DNA from: Chaetoderma sp. LZ-2023a
Lineage: Eukaryota > Mollusca > Caudofoveata > Chaetodermatida > Chaetodermatidae
Length of the DNA: 64,000 nt
Assembly: GCA_034401795.1 (NCBI GenBank)
Contig: CM067372.1
Coordinates: 39,894,520 to 39,958,519 of the forward strand
Direction of reading: 5' to 3'
In this document: piece after piece, positions 1-11,245 of the stretch
Layout: every line of letters begins with the position of its first letter
How positions within the stretch are numbered: the stretch's first letter is position 1
Translations under genes and position numbers: made by a program
Notes under the pieces: model-generated
What the model saw: only the letters and a program-made list of their open reading frames with translations
Database searches by the model: none
Told to the model about the DNA's origin: nothing

Positions 1-723
1 TGAGTAATCTAACAGTGAACTAGGTCTTCTAAAATCGTACCTCTGTGCAACGATGGGACAGGAAAGAATGAATGGACTGGCTTTACGCCACACACACACT
101 ATTCTATGGATATTGACTACATTGACATTATAGATAGGTTAGCAAGGAAACACGCTAGACGTCTTGAGCTGAATAACATATTTGTAGAAAAGGTCACCAG
201 TTCTTAATTAATAAGCGATCTTACCCTAGTTATTTTAGCAATGTTTAGAACATTGAGAACATAACTAGCGTAAGTTCACTTAATTCCAGTGTCGAATCGT
301 GGAATCCGTTATGGAAAATGGCTATGAATTTGAAACCTATAATTCATTTTAATACATCCTTCAATAATGTTTATTTTTCCGTTTTTTCACCTTGGATTTA
401 ATGACAGTGCCATATTTCATCTTATAGTATCATGTTTTATAAGGAGCATTGTCACAATACCATCAAAGACGGGACCTCAGGTCATTAGTTCACCTTCTGC
501 TTGTATCCCCAAAATGTTCCGTATATTATAAATTATATTGAAACCTTTCTTGAAAAAATGGGCGTTGTCACCTTCAATTTATTCATCATATTTACCTCCA
601 TAAATGCGGGCGATGCACTCTGAGAGCATCTAGATTTCAAATTTTTTCGAACCCGAACCCCCACCTGCCCACCCCATTCACAGATTTCTGGAGCCACCCC
701 TGTATTTAAGAAAGATTGACTGT
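1..723. other. No gene seen
   Basis: AT-rich sequence with no convincing exon, RNA gene or repeat. The last 100 bases become C-rich and run into the minisatellite. Confidence 0.5.
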
Positions 724-1408
724 GGGTTTAAGTAATAGACATACGTATAGATTGAATGTTGATTTAAGTAATAGACATACGTATAGATTGAATGTTGATT
801 TAAGTAATAGACATACGCATAGATTGAATGTTGATTTAAGTAATAGACATACGTATAGATTGAATGTTGATTTAAGTAATAGACATACGTATAGATTGAA
901 TGTTGATTTAAGTAATAGACATACGTACAGATTGAATGTTGATTTAAGTAATAGACATACGTATAGATTGAATGTTGATTTAAGTAATAGACATACGTAT
1001 AGATTGAATGTTGATTTAAGTAATAGACATACGCATAGATTGAATGTTGATTTAAGTAATAGACATACGTATAGATTGAATGTTGATTTAAGTAATAGAC
1101 ATACGTATAGATTGAATGTTGATTTAAGTAATAGACATACGTATAGATTGAATGTTGATTTAAGTAATAGACATACGTATAGATTGAATGTAGATTTAAG
1201 TAATAGACATACGTATAGATTGAATGTTGATTTAAGTAATAGACATACGTATAGATTGAATGTTGATTTAAGTAATAGACATACGTATAGATTGAATGTT
1301 GATTTAAGTAATAGACATACGTATAGATTGAATGTTGATTTAAGTAATAGACATACGTATAGATTGAATGTTGATTTAAGTAATAGGCATACGTATAGAT
1401 TGAATGTC
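724..1408. repeat. 36-bp minisatellite, about 19 copies
   Basis: The unit begins AGATTGAATGTTGATTTAAG and ends with TAATAGACATACGTAT. It repeats about 19 times with very few substitutions (for example ACGCAT for ACGTAT). Because 36 is a multiple of 3 and the unit lacks stops in several frames, it gives long artificial repeat peptides on both strands (12-residue unit RLNVDLSNRHTY on the plus strand). The near identity of the copies indicates recent expansion. No coding context supports a real protein. Confidence 0.95.
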
Positions 1409-2220
1409 CACGATACGACACAAAACTCAGGACAACAATAATTCAAGATATTGAGCTGATAGACAAATGTTCGCTCACTATGAGTTGGAATTTCGCTTGG
1501 CATGGTTTGGTGGGGGTGACAGATGTTCCAGTAGCTTTGGCGTAGTCTCCTTGTTAGGATTTTCATGCCAGAGCGGAGCAGATGTTTAAGACGATGTGAT
1601 GGCTTGCGTCTAGCACCGGTCAATCCACGGAAGTATTCCTCAACCTTAAAAATACAATTTTCTCGGTCTCATACCAGGTGTCCGTTATAGAGGTGTTTGT
1701 CTGTATATGATTAGCATGACGGAGAGCAGGTGTTAATGCTCGTTTACATAGGATTATTTGCGAAATGTGTTATGTTGAGAATAGCAAACATTACGAACAC
1801 GAGGTTTCGCATTTCAAGTTAATATAACTGTGTTCTATACCTGTAATTATCTCAATCCATTGCGCTTATTGGCTAATATACTCATTTATGCAAATATTAT
1901 TGTATTAGAATGAGGTGCTGGGCCCTTTACGCGTTGCGAAATGCTGTTGCTGCTTTAGGCGGCGAGCGCTTCTAACGATGCCGTTGTTCAACTTAGCGGT
2001 AGTAGAGCGTCCCAGATTGAACTGGCTACTAATAATAGGCCCACTCAGCAGTAAAAGTGTTCCGATTTGGGGAATTCCTGACTGTCATGAAGGACATACT
2101 GAGTGACTCTTATGCGGAGGTGTAGGCTATATATTATAGCATATATCAGTCTGAATGATATAGCACTGCCATTTACAACATGCTCTATACCATTGAAAAA
2201 TCAGAATGCCAAAATGTTAA
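1409..2220. other. No gene seen
   Basis: Mixed sequence after the minisatellite. Only short chance ORFs are present and no recognisable domain, RNA or repeat was found. Confidence 0.5.
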
Positions 2221-2228
2221 AACAACAG

Positions 2229-2284
<56 letters not shown>

Positions 2285-2327
2285 GCAACAACAACAACAA
2301 CAACGACGACGACGGCGACGACGACCA
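2221..2327. repeat. (CAA)n then (CGA)n trinucleotide repeat
   Basis: A run of CAA triplets with a few CAG interruptions passes into CGA/CGG triplets. The plus strand reads as poly-Gln then poly-Arg, or poly-Thr in another frame. There is no exon evidence around it, so it is best called a microsatellite. Confidence 0.9.
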
Positions 2328-2785
2328 TGACAACACACTTTATGGAGACATCTTCTTCAGCTATCATTGACTCGAGAAACAAATGCTTCTTTTATATAGA
2401 TGTGTATGTGGGAATGGTACACATATTATCCTAATTGCTTTGCTAGATTCTAAGTAGAAAACGACAAATCTTGACACTGACCTTGAGCTCTTTTGACCTC
2501 CGAACAAAATGTTTTGTGCGCGCTCGTTGGGGTGGCTTGGGTGTGTGGGGTGGAGACGGGGGCAGGATGTATTGGGGAGGGCAAATATAATATATGATTA
2601 ACAGCAGAAGCGAAAATACTATTATGTAATGTCGATCTTGAACAGTTACTTATTGACCAAAAATCAGATCCTGCACAAACCCACGTATACCCACGTGACC
2701 AGATAGAAGTGCACACTGACAGATACAGGCATATACACACTGACGGACACAAAAACATCATCTCCCAGTCTCATATTGAACGGAC
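2328..2785. other. No gene seen
   Basis: Sequence between the triplet repeat and the first full MITE copy. A C/G-rich patch near 2520-2580 is the only notable composition change. Confidence 0.45.
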
Positions 2786-3180
2786 GTTTCTATTTTTAGC
2801 TATGCTCCGCCCATCTCTAGCTAAGCTCCACCCACACGTCGCTCGTGTTGGGATCGATCTATCTCTGAACTCTGACTATCAATTTCCAGAAAACTATGCA
2901 GGTAAACTATTGAATATTTTGGAACAAGTTTTACTGGGCGCTGTTGCTACCTAGGGCAGCAACAGCGTCCAGTCAAATTAGTTTCAAAATATTCAACAGC
3001 ACGTTTGTTAAATAGTAGAGACATACAATTCGTACAACGTGTCGGACTATTAAGAGCTAAAGACGGGTCAAATAGAATCATCTATGACGCAATGATTATG
3101 ACGTAATCCTACGCCCCGCGTAGCTGATTATGATGTGATATGACATCATATAATAGCTAGATACTCTGGGAAGGTGAATT
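2786..3180 (-). mobile_element. Hairpin-bearing MITE, near full-length copy
   Basis: This is a ~395-bp copy of the family described most fully at 51,136-51,540. It lies in the opposite orientation. The left part carries the subterminal motif GCTATGCTCCGCCCATCTCT. The centre (2908-2999) is an almost perfect hairpin with arms like TTGAATATTTTG and CAAAATATTCAACAG around CTGTTGCTACCTAGGGCAGC. The right part has TGACG-type sites and ends in GGGAAGGTGAATT, the complement of the AATTCACCTTTCC terminus seen in other copies. It has no coding capacity and must be moved in trans if at all. Confidence 0.8.
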
Positions 3181-3564
3181 GAACGGGAAGAGGATAAAAC
3201 TGAGGTTGTTAATCTATATAAATGTAATATGTGGACTGAGAGGATTTTAATAATCTTTATCGTAAATCATATTCTCCGCGTGGAATCTTGAGTAGTTGAA
3301 ACGTGCGCACAAACACGTACTAAGTGTAAGCACTATCCCGCATATTATAGGTATAAAATCATATCTGCTTAGCAAATCATGCAAATAGCATGTCTATTAC
3401 CATCTGTTTACATATAGAGGACACGCGGTGGTCAAACCTGTCGGTAACTAACGCATGCATTTGGAACCACATACTTGACTAATGATCTTAGGACAGTACA
3501 TCTTAAATAACCACCAACTTATGGCTACATCGTATATGACATCCGACATATCTTCATAGAGGCA
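3181..3564. other. Mostly featureless; holds a possible minus-strand exon
   Basis: Between two MITE copies. The only item of note is a tyrosine-rich open stretch near 3525-3571 on the minus strand, listed separately. Confidence 0.4.
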
Positions 3565-3571
3565 TCTATTT
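3525..3571 (-). CDS. Possible cytoplasmic-tail exon fragment (weak)
   Basis: Seen: on the minus strand an AG acceptor-like CCTAG ends at 3572, and the sequence that follows reads NRCLYEDMSDVIYDVA. Its frame is the phase (2) needed to follow the transmembrane exon at 4019-4178. Two tyrosines in acidic context (YED and IYDV) resemble phosphotyrosine motifs in receptor tails. Against it: the acceptor side lies inside a degraded MITE copy and I see no good donor. This is an inference from phase and composition only. Confidence 0.18.
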
Positions 3572-3800
3572 CTAGGTATGCCCCGCCCATTGCTAGTTAA
3601 GTTCCGCCCACTTTCTATGCGTATTTGAATCGACTTATACACTGAATCCTGAATTCCAAGAAATAGGCCAGACTCCTAATACTAAGGTACGTATCCATCT
3701 TTGGAACGTTTCGATTTTCGTGACGGGGCTACGTCATTTTTACTGTGACGTAAGCTAACAAGTGACGCATTTTATTATGACGTCAGATACTTTAGTGGCA
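3565..3800 (-). mobile_element. Degraded MITE copy lacking the hairpin
   Basis: The left part (3565-3650) matches the subterminal region (GTATGCCCCGCCCATTGCTA, then an AAGTTCCGCCCAC-like stretch). The right part (3705-3800) matches the TGACGT-rich arm (TTATGACGTCAGATAC). The central palindrome is missing. It belongs to the same family as the copy at 2786-3180. Confidence 0.6.
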
Positions 3801-4018
3801 GATCTGACCCCTCTATTAATTGTGAGCTTTAATGACCACATTTAAATGGTCCATACAGTGCCCGTTACAAACATTTGTCAACCTCTTTTCTTGAAAAGCT
3901 GTAGGGCCTGTGGAAGAACCGCAGAAAACCACAGATTTCATCTTGAGAACGGCTCTCCAAGTGTGATACCAGCGATCGAAAAGAAAAAGAAGAACATGGA
4001 AGTAATTAGTGACATTAC

Positions 4019-4178
4019 CTTGATAATGGGGCAGAGTGGCATTGGTGATCCGTGACGTCATTATAGTTACAGTTCCGTTTCTTTCTCCGTCGTAGGACCA
4101 AGATGACAGTCGTGAACACTAGGCAGAGAACAACAAGGCCACCTATGCTTCCTCCAACGACTGCAGCGACAGGCGCAC
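4019..4178 (-). CDS. Putative exon: transmembrane segment of a single-pass receptor
   Basis: Seen on the minus strand: an acceptor-like TCTTAG ends at 4179 and a good donor, AAG then GTAATG, begins at 4018. The 160-bp segment between them starts in phase 1 and ends in phase 2. It encodes a ~53-residue stretch beginning APVAAVVGGSIGGLVVLCLV and continuing FTTVILVL, a strong transmembrane helix. RRRKKRN follows immediately as a stop-transfer signal, then a polar tail with NYNDV. This exon structure (phase-1 transmembrane exon with a basic cytoplasmic start) is common in animal type I receptors. No extracellular domain exon was recognised upstream, so the family is unknown. It could be a pseudo-exon. 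Confidence 0.45.
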
Positions 4179-4889
4179 CTAAGATCGTGTAAGCGTGATA
4201 CATGTTTAAATGCTGCCAAGAGAAATAGTCAGCCCAGAAGGCCTCGGTATTTATCATGCAAGTGTGTAGTTCTTGTCATGTAGGTGTAAAAATCCCCAGC
4301 ACAAATAAACAAACAGATTTATACGGAAAAACATTGTCGAATGTTTGTGTTACCCACCGTTACGCTATGCGTACACAATGGATTAACATGTAGTAAGTTG
4401 AATATGATAGATTTAATCACCAGTGATATTATGCAATTATTGCCACCGTGATCGTATGTCTATTCAGTACACAGGTTTGTCTTTGTGATGGGAGGTAGAT
4501 ACAAGTGGTGATACATTTGATAGATATTCCCAGCATGGAAATTTAAGCCTCTGTTAAACTGTTTAAAAACAAATGTGGCAGCAATGGACTACCTTGTCGA
4601 ATACGTATATATGTCGACCAGACAGATTAGGAACCTACCATTCACTAATTAGATTTGTAGATAAGTAGTATCAGAAAGGCACCATTAGAAGAGGTTGCCT
4701 CTTTCATACAGCACATAGGCTAGATACATCAAGAAACAAGGGGGCACCGATTATGGCCTGAAAACAAGTAGTATTAATATAGGACACGTGAAGAATTCAT
4801 CCATTTGAGGGACGTATGTATAACCGTATAGAGGTCAAGACCAGAGACCAGCGTAGAGGTGCTCCCTACTACGCATTACTGCTCTATGC
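4179..4889. other. Possible intron, nothing else recognised
   Basis: If the exon at 4019-4178 is real, this is upstream intron. No second exon or RNA gene was seen. The end, near 4855-4890, shares a short stretch (ACTGCTCTATGCTTCCTGGA) with positions around 7668, belonging to the inverted-pair repeat. Confidence 0.4.
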
Positions 4890-5610
4890 TTCCTGGAGGG
4901 TGGGTATAAAATGCGAGCCAGATCGGGAAAAACGATAGTAAAAGATGTTTGAGGCAGAATATCTCCATAACCACTGGGCCGATTGTCACCAAATTTGCTG
5001 TGCCGATGTGACAATGACTCATGAATATGACACCTTAAAATAAAATTTAATATACGAATTCAGTTATGAGTAATGACCTGCTGACCACGGCCACCTCCTA
5101 GCGAGCCAGCGGTTTTTGTAGGCGTGTTTTCCAACTTCATGTAATATATCTCCAAAACCAGATGGTCGCCAGTACGAAAATCTACTGTGCGAATGTGCGG
5201 TTAATTTCTGAGTTGGACCATATTAAAATTATAAAATTAGGCCCATCCATTCAAGAGAAATCACCTGCTGACCACGACCACCAGTCTATCGAAATATGCG
5301 ATTTTTTGCCAGTTTTAAATGCCTATATGCAAATTTGAAGAAATATATATAAATAACTACATGGTCGCAAGTCTCGGGATTTACTGTGCAAATGTAACTT
5401 TCATCCGCGAATATAGAGATCTAAAAAGTATCAAATTTGGTTCAGAGGTTGACGAGCAGCAGCCTGCTGACCACGGTCATCCCTTAGCGAAAATCCATGA
5501 AAAATTAAATTACAGTATATGGCTATCGAATTCAACATTGACCGACTCCAGCAAATCTGGACAATAAACACAAGACTACTCAAGAGAAGGTGACAATAAC
5601 TTAATGACCG
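4890..5610 (+). repeat. Interspersed repeat, left copy of an inverted pair
   Basis: This ~720-bp block matches 6898-7620 in reverse orientation. Shared landmarks include the stretch ending in CGGGAAAAACG, the box CCTGCTGACCACGGCCACC and the TCCAGCAAATCTGGACAATA end. Internally it is a decayed tandem of ~190-bp modules. The CTGCTGACCACGRCCA box recurs at 5077, 5263 and 5463, each time preceded by a segment like CTACTGTGCGAATGTG. Short ORFs here are chance products. The element class is unknown. Confidence 0.7.
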
Positions 5611-6394
5611 GCGGTCGCTCAGCTTATTAATAAATTGCCATTGTGTGAGTGAATGGCCATTTCGTTACATGTTACTCATTTAATCACCGGCGCGTGTTTG
5701 TGATTGACACGCGGAGGTCAATAATGCAAATATGTAGATTGCGATGGTGCATGCGTACATCAGTACCTATGATGCACAAATATACAGATGTACGCTCGCA
5801 TCACCGCTGTGAATGCATATGCGTGTGCTCGAATCCTAACTTATTAATTTGTATGTGTTTAACATTCACTCATGAAATATCGCTACATAGTCTATAGATA
5901 GTCATACGTAAAAACTTTTGAAACGAATTTGCCTGAAAGACATGCAGCCACGCTTTACAGTCAAATTGGTTTCAAAATATTTAGCAGAATATTTCATCAA
6001 CCGTAATACTATGGTCAGTATGGTTGAAAAAGTTATTGTTTAGGGCAGTACCTTTTTCCTAGATTTTTTGGTTTGGTATGGCCTACACAACTTACGTGAT
6101 AGCTCGCGTCACATTTCGATTTTCCAATCTTCTTTTCGCATCCAATCAGGTTTTAATATGAGTCTGGGCGGTCACAACTTTGACATGTAAATTCAATAGT
6201 ATACACTGAATCCGTTCGTTTAATATTTCTGTTCGTTTTTCTCGTTGCAGTATCTTTCGGAAACGCTGAGAAGATTATAGTTTCCAGAACAGGAGGTATA
6301 GATATGAGGCTATGGAATTCATCGGGCCAATTATATATGGTTCAGAGGATGTATAAATTTTAATCATTCACCCCATGCCAGTCTCGAACCCACA
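5611..6394. other. Spacer with a fragment of the MITE hairpin
   Basis: Spacer between the inverted repeat copies. Around 5955-5990 there is half of the MITE hairpin (CAGTCAAATTGGTTTCAAAA). No gene was recognised. Confidence 0.45.
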
Positions 6395-6622
<228 letters not shown>

Positions 6623-6897
6623 GTGAATGTTAACCATAGCTGTTTTAATTCGGGATAACAGTGATGCTCTACATTCATATCCTCAGATTTAAAACACTAC
6701 TTCTTCCAGAGTTTGGCTCGGATAAATTCGTTAGACAGGCGAGAAGACTCATCAACTGCAATTCTGTGCGAGCATATTTCTTTTATAGAACGTGCCGGTT
6801 CCTTTGGCGTTGAGACAAATAGTGATCAAACGTGTTACCATATCAAATACACCTTGATTAGTCACGTGCGCTGACCGTGCAGTTAAGCCGAACCCCG

Positions 6898-7620
6898 TTT
6901 GTGATTAACTTATTAACACCTTTAACAATAGTTTTTGAGTAGTCGTGTGTCTATTGTCCAGATTTGCTGGAGTCAGTCGGCCTATGTCAAATTCGATTCG
7001 AATAAATAATTCCATTTTTCAAGTATTTTCGCTAGGGGTGGCCGTGGTCAGCAGGCTGCTGCGCATCAACCCCTAGTTGTAATCTGATAATTTTTAGAGG
7101 TCTGTATTCGCAGATGAATGTTGCATTTGCACAGTAAATCCGGTTACTTGCGACAATATAGTTATATATATATGCTTCTTCAAATTTGCGTAAAGGCCTC
7201 CAAAACCGGCAAAAATCGCATATTTCGCTGGAAGGGTGGTCGTGGTCAGCAGGCGATTTTCTTGAGCGGGTTGGCATAATTTAATAATTGTCATATGGTC
7301 CAACTCATAAATGAACCTCACATTTGCACAGTAAATTCCATTACTGGCGACCATTTAGTGTTGGAGATATATTACATGAAGTTGGAAAACGCGCTTACAA
7401 AATCGCTGGCTTGCTAGGAGGTGACCGTGGTCAGCAGGACATTACTCATAAGGCATTGGGAATATTAAAAATACTTTTAAGGTGTCATATTTAGGAGTCA
7501 AAAATCACATTTGCACAACAAATCTGGTGACAATCGGCCCAGCGGTTATGGAGATATTCTGCCTCAAACTTCTTTTACTACCGGTTTCCACGATCTGGCT
7601 CGCATTTTATACCCAACCCT
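6898..7620 (-). repeat. Interspersed repeat, right copy of an inverted pair
   Basis: Reverse-orientation copy of 4890-5610. TGGTCAGCAGGCTGC, TGGTCAGCAGGCGATT and TGGTCAGCAGGACAT mark the three module boxes. It extends from ATTGTCCAGATTTGCTGGAG through GCTCGCATTTTATACCCAAC. Copies differ by many substitutions, so they are old insertions, or one old inverted duplication, rather than a recent event. Confidence 0.7.
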
Positions 7621-7734
7621 TCCTGGAGTCATGCTGGGCCAGCTTAGAGGTGTTCAGACTACGCAGTACTGCTCTATGCTTCCTGGAGTCATGCTGGACC
7701 AGGTTAGAGCTGTCAATACAGATCTTCGAATTGC

Positions 7735-8080
7735 GACTACGCCTACAGATTTGATCAGATCACCACTTGGGTATTTTTTTTATTTTGTCGTCAAAGGTCA
7801 AAGATCAGTGACATCATGTAGGGGTCAAAGGTACACGTTTCTATGTTATTTATTTCAGAGATAAACTGCCAATGGCTTGAGAAGTTCAATGGACATGTCA
7901 GAAGTGACTCCATGATTCCCACTAAGGTCAAGGTCACCGCTTTAGGGTCAAAGTCACATGTTTCAGATAAATGTTTGAACTGTGACTATACGCCTACAGT
8001 TTTTATCAGATCATCACCAAGTGAGGTTGCGCTTGATGTTCGGAGAAGCGTATTGAACTGGAGCTCAAAGGTCAAGGTAG
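7735..8080. repeat. Two-copy ~255-bp repeat with AGGTCA-type sites
   Basis: ACTACGCCTACAGATTTGAT (7735) and CTATACGCCTACAGTTTTTA (about 7986), each followed by TCAGATCA, mark two diverged copies. They include a run of nuclear-receptor-like half sites: AAAGGTCAAAGATCA near 7793, AGGTCAAGGTCA at 7925-7936, GGGTCAAAGTCA at 7945 and AAAGGTCA near 8067. Regulatory activity is not shown. Such hexamers can also be intrinsic to a repeat family. Confidence 0.5.
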
Positions 8081-8775
8081 AGCTGCGCGATATATCGATC
8101 TCACATCGTAAACCGGTTCAACATGGTGACGGTTTGCAAACCGCCGTAATCATTCTCAAACCGAAAAACCAAGTTTACTAAAATTTTCTGTTTAACCACT
8201 AGGGGGAATATTGATTAATCTTTTTTACTTATAAATATCGCTACTTAGTCGACCCCTGCATTGGTTCTGAGAACTGTCAATTTGCAAACCTAAATAAGTC
8301 TATTATTTGAAAAATTACCACTGAAATAACTGGTAAGATAACGAAACCAGACATTCCAGCTGTAAATCTTCAAAAATAACCTTCCTAAGTCTGCACGTTG
8401 ACATTTTCCATGAGATAATTATAATTTTATTGACCAAATCTGTCCATTAAAGTGTTAACACGCAGGTCCATTTGAACGTACAAAAGTCAACATGTCCATT
8501 AGGTTCTGTTCCAATTAAATTGCTTATGATGAATGGCACGCTGTCTCTAACTTTTTCAATATTTTGAAACTAATGTGACTGCAAGGTGCAGTTGTTGTTT
8601 GTAGTACAAAATCTCGGTAAATTTAGCTTCGAAATATTTCATCGTACGCGATAATTTTTATAAAATTGTATATGAATGACTTTCTATTGGTTTTTCGTAT
8701 TTAGTGTTAGCATAATCTAATTGGGTATAAAACGTTTTCGTTCTTGAACTTGAACTTTAACGTGAACATATTTCT
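8081..8775. other. No gene seen; partial MITE hairpin
   Basis: AT-rich. Positions 8548-8640 contain a decayed hairpin half of the MITE family (CAATATTTTGAAACTAATGT). Nothing else was recognised. Confidence 0.45.
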
Positions 8776-8869
8776 AAGGCCGTGTTCTCACTGGAGAGTT
8801 AATCAGGAATAACGCCATACCTCAGTATTGCGCTACGCCGGTTAAGTCTCTAGTGAGAACACGGCTTAA
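8776..8869. mobile_element. Short palindromic MITE (~94 bp)
   Basis: Inverted arms start AAGGCCGTGTTCTCACTGGA on the left and end TCTAGTGAGAACACGGCTTA on the right, with ~27-bp arms and a ~40-bp middle. It sits between TTTCT and AT-rich flanks. It is unrelated to the larger MITE family. The transposase family is not identifiable from the sequence. Confidence 0.6.
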
Positions 8870-10390
8870 TACTAATTGTTTAAACCTTCCGCTAATCTAA
8901 ACATGTAGTCCATATCGCGAGTTCCGAGGGATCATGATGCCAAAAAAACATGTTGCTGTATTTCTGAGAGAAGGAGTTATCACAACGAAGCTAAGTAACC
9001 CATCTCATGTTTATAGATGTCTTTAAAGCTAGCATCACAAGTTATATACCAGTAATAGGCTTAATTCAATAGGAGTAGGCCTATGCTCTAACCATGCCCC
9101 AACCACCCACCCCATTGCAACGGGCCAATTCATCATTGCCCGGATGTCTAATGCGTGTGTTATGTTTTTTATTGTATATATAGTAAATGCTGTATGCAAC
9201 ACCATAGTGTATGTTTTTTACGCAATAAATTGTATTGAATTGAATTGAATTGTCTAACCAATGTAAGCGATACGACTAGATGACCGCTTGTCATCAGAAT
9301 GTTAATATAAGAGTAATTGATTGAACATTTTTCCTGTCTGTGACACCAACAATTTTCAACACAACAGTCTAAAATAACATCGCATTAATTAACTGATTAA
9401 CACAAATTAATGTATATATCCCGTTGTTCGATTTGTGATGAGAATGAAATGAGAAATCTCGTGCATTAGAATTAATCGATTGTAAATGGAACACATATTA
9501 TTGTTAGTCCGTAAGAAGCTAGATTTTAACAATTACAGAAATCAGAAATCAATGTTATAGGCATATACCTTATTCCTGATGGTTATTGAGAAATTAAAAG
9601 TCGTCAGCGTGTATTTTTGGGCCAAGAGTTTCTTGCTACATGTTTATCGAAAAAATATTACATAGGCCTACACTAATTGTACGCACTCATCCTTGGTCCC
9701 GCCCCGCCCTATGAACTCGATATACGGTTCAAACTGGTTTGAAAATTGACATCGTCACCGGTTTGACAACATGCCATACCGCGCAGTCGTAGGTCAAGGC
9801 CGCCATTCGTGCCAGGCATCACCCTCAGGTCATCAGTATTACCAGTTTTTGCATTGGCAGAAATGAACTCCCCTTAATCACACACATTCAGTGGGAATAT
9901 TTTTCGCCATATTTTTACCGTAGGTAAAATCAACAAAAGTGCCTTTTATAAGTTTTAGTTTACCTGTTTACTTACTTATATGTCAATGATGTGCATGGAG
10001 CGATTAATGTGTTCAATTATGATCGGATTTAGCCGGATCTATAGCGGCGTGTGCACAATGACTGATCGCGGGTGGGGTAACTGTATCAAGTGTCATCGAG
10101 TGTGTGTTTGTCAATATTGATTTGAGCACACTCAATCGCGGTATTAAGCTCAATACGTAACGTATAAAATGACACAAGAAAACTGACTGGATAAATTGAC
10201 GAATGTTACAGATTTACAAAATACTATGATTTATATTGACACGAAATAAATTCAGTATATATTTTGGAAGAGGATGTTCCGAGATATTACTGCTTTAAAA
10301 CTTACTAATTCAAAATACTAACGCGATGCTGTGATGGTGACATGGTTAACGGATCTGGCATTTCAGCTGTTATGCTATTGCGATAAAGTG
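8870..10390. other. No gene seen
   Basis: AT-rich DNA without a recognisable exon. It includes the possible retroelement tail at 9090-9252, listed separately. Confidence 0.45.
9090..9252 (+). mobile_element. Possible 5'-truncated non-LTR element 3' end
   Basis: The stretch ends ACGCAATAAATTGTATTGAA and then in repeated GAATT units. An AATAAA-like signal followed by a short tandem tail is typical of 3' ends of CR1/L2-type retroposons. There is no coding sequence and no confirmed target-site duplication, so this rests on tail architecture only. Confidence 0.25.
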
Positions 10391-11240
10391 ATCCACTTCT
10401 AGCTACGCCAGCCAATTTCTAGCTGCGCCAGCCCATTTCTAGCTACGCCAGCCCATTTTTTTTTTTAGCAATGCCAACCCATTTCTAGTTACAACAACTC
10501 ATTTCTAGTTACGCCAACCCATTTCTAGCTACAACAGCCCATTTCTAGTTACGACAGCCCATTTCTAGCTACTCCAACCCATTTCTAGCTACACCAACCC
10601 ATTTCTAGTTACGACAGCCCATTTCTAATTACGACAACCCATTTCTAGTTACGCCAGCCCATTTCTAGCTACGCCAACCCATTTCTAGTTACAACAGCCC
10701 AGTTGTAGTTACGACAGCCCATTCCTAGTTACATCAGCCCATTTCTAGGAACGACAGCCCATTTCTAGCTACGCCAACCCATTTCTAGTTACAGCAGCCC
10801 ATTTCTAGTTACGCCAACCCATTTCTAGCTACGACAGCCCATTTCTAGTTACGCCAGCCCATTTCTAGTCACGACAACCCAATTCTGGTTACGCCAGCCC
10901 ATTTCTGATTACGACAGCCCATTTCTAGCCACGCCAACCCATTTCTAGCTACGACAGCCCAATTCTAGTTACGCCAGCCCATTCCTAATTACGACAGCTC
11001 ATTTCTAGCTACGCCAACCCATTTCTAGCTGCGCCAGCCCATTTCTAGTTACGCCAACCAATTTCTAGTTACGACAGCCCATTTCTAGCTACAACAGCCC
11101 ATTTCTAGTTACGCCACCCCATTTCTAGTTACGACAGCCCATTTCTAGATACGACAGCCCATTTCTAGTTACGACAGCCCATTTCTAGATACGACAGCCC
11201 ATTTCTAGTTACGACAGCCCATTTCTAGTTACGCCGAGAT
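10391..11240. repeat. 20-bp minisatellite, about 42 copies
   Basis: The unit is CCCATTTCTAGTTACGACAG, with frequent GCTACGCCAG and GTTACGCCAA variants. It is strictly 20 bp over about 840 bp. The unit closely resembles the MITE subterminal motif (GCCCATCTCTAGCTAAGCTCC in reverse-oriented copies), and the array ends exactly where a MITE copy begins at 11,246. Copies are more diverged than in the 36- and 45-bp arrays, which suggests greater age. Confidence 0.93.
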
Positions 11241-11245
11241 CTAGA

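Noticed and set aside
724..1408. CRISPR-like look of short regular repeats
   Set aside because: No variable spacers between repeats, no cas genes, and the genome is animal-like. The arrays are ordinary head-to-tail minisatellites.
678..1441. Repeat proteins of 240-300 residues on both strands
   Set aside because: Artefact of a 36-bp (multiple of 3) minisatellite. Three overlapping frames are equally open.
7032..7354. Two overlapping minus-strand ORFs of 81-86 codons
   Set aside because: They lie wholly in the modular interspersed repeat; the similar ORF in the other copy (5319-5567) reflects shared repeat sequence, and frames are not conserved.
10391..11240. CRISPR-like or origin-iteron array
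   Set aside because: Units are contiguous without spacers and linked to a MITE end, so a minisatellite explains them.
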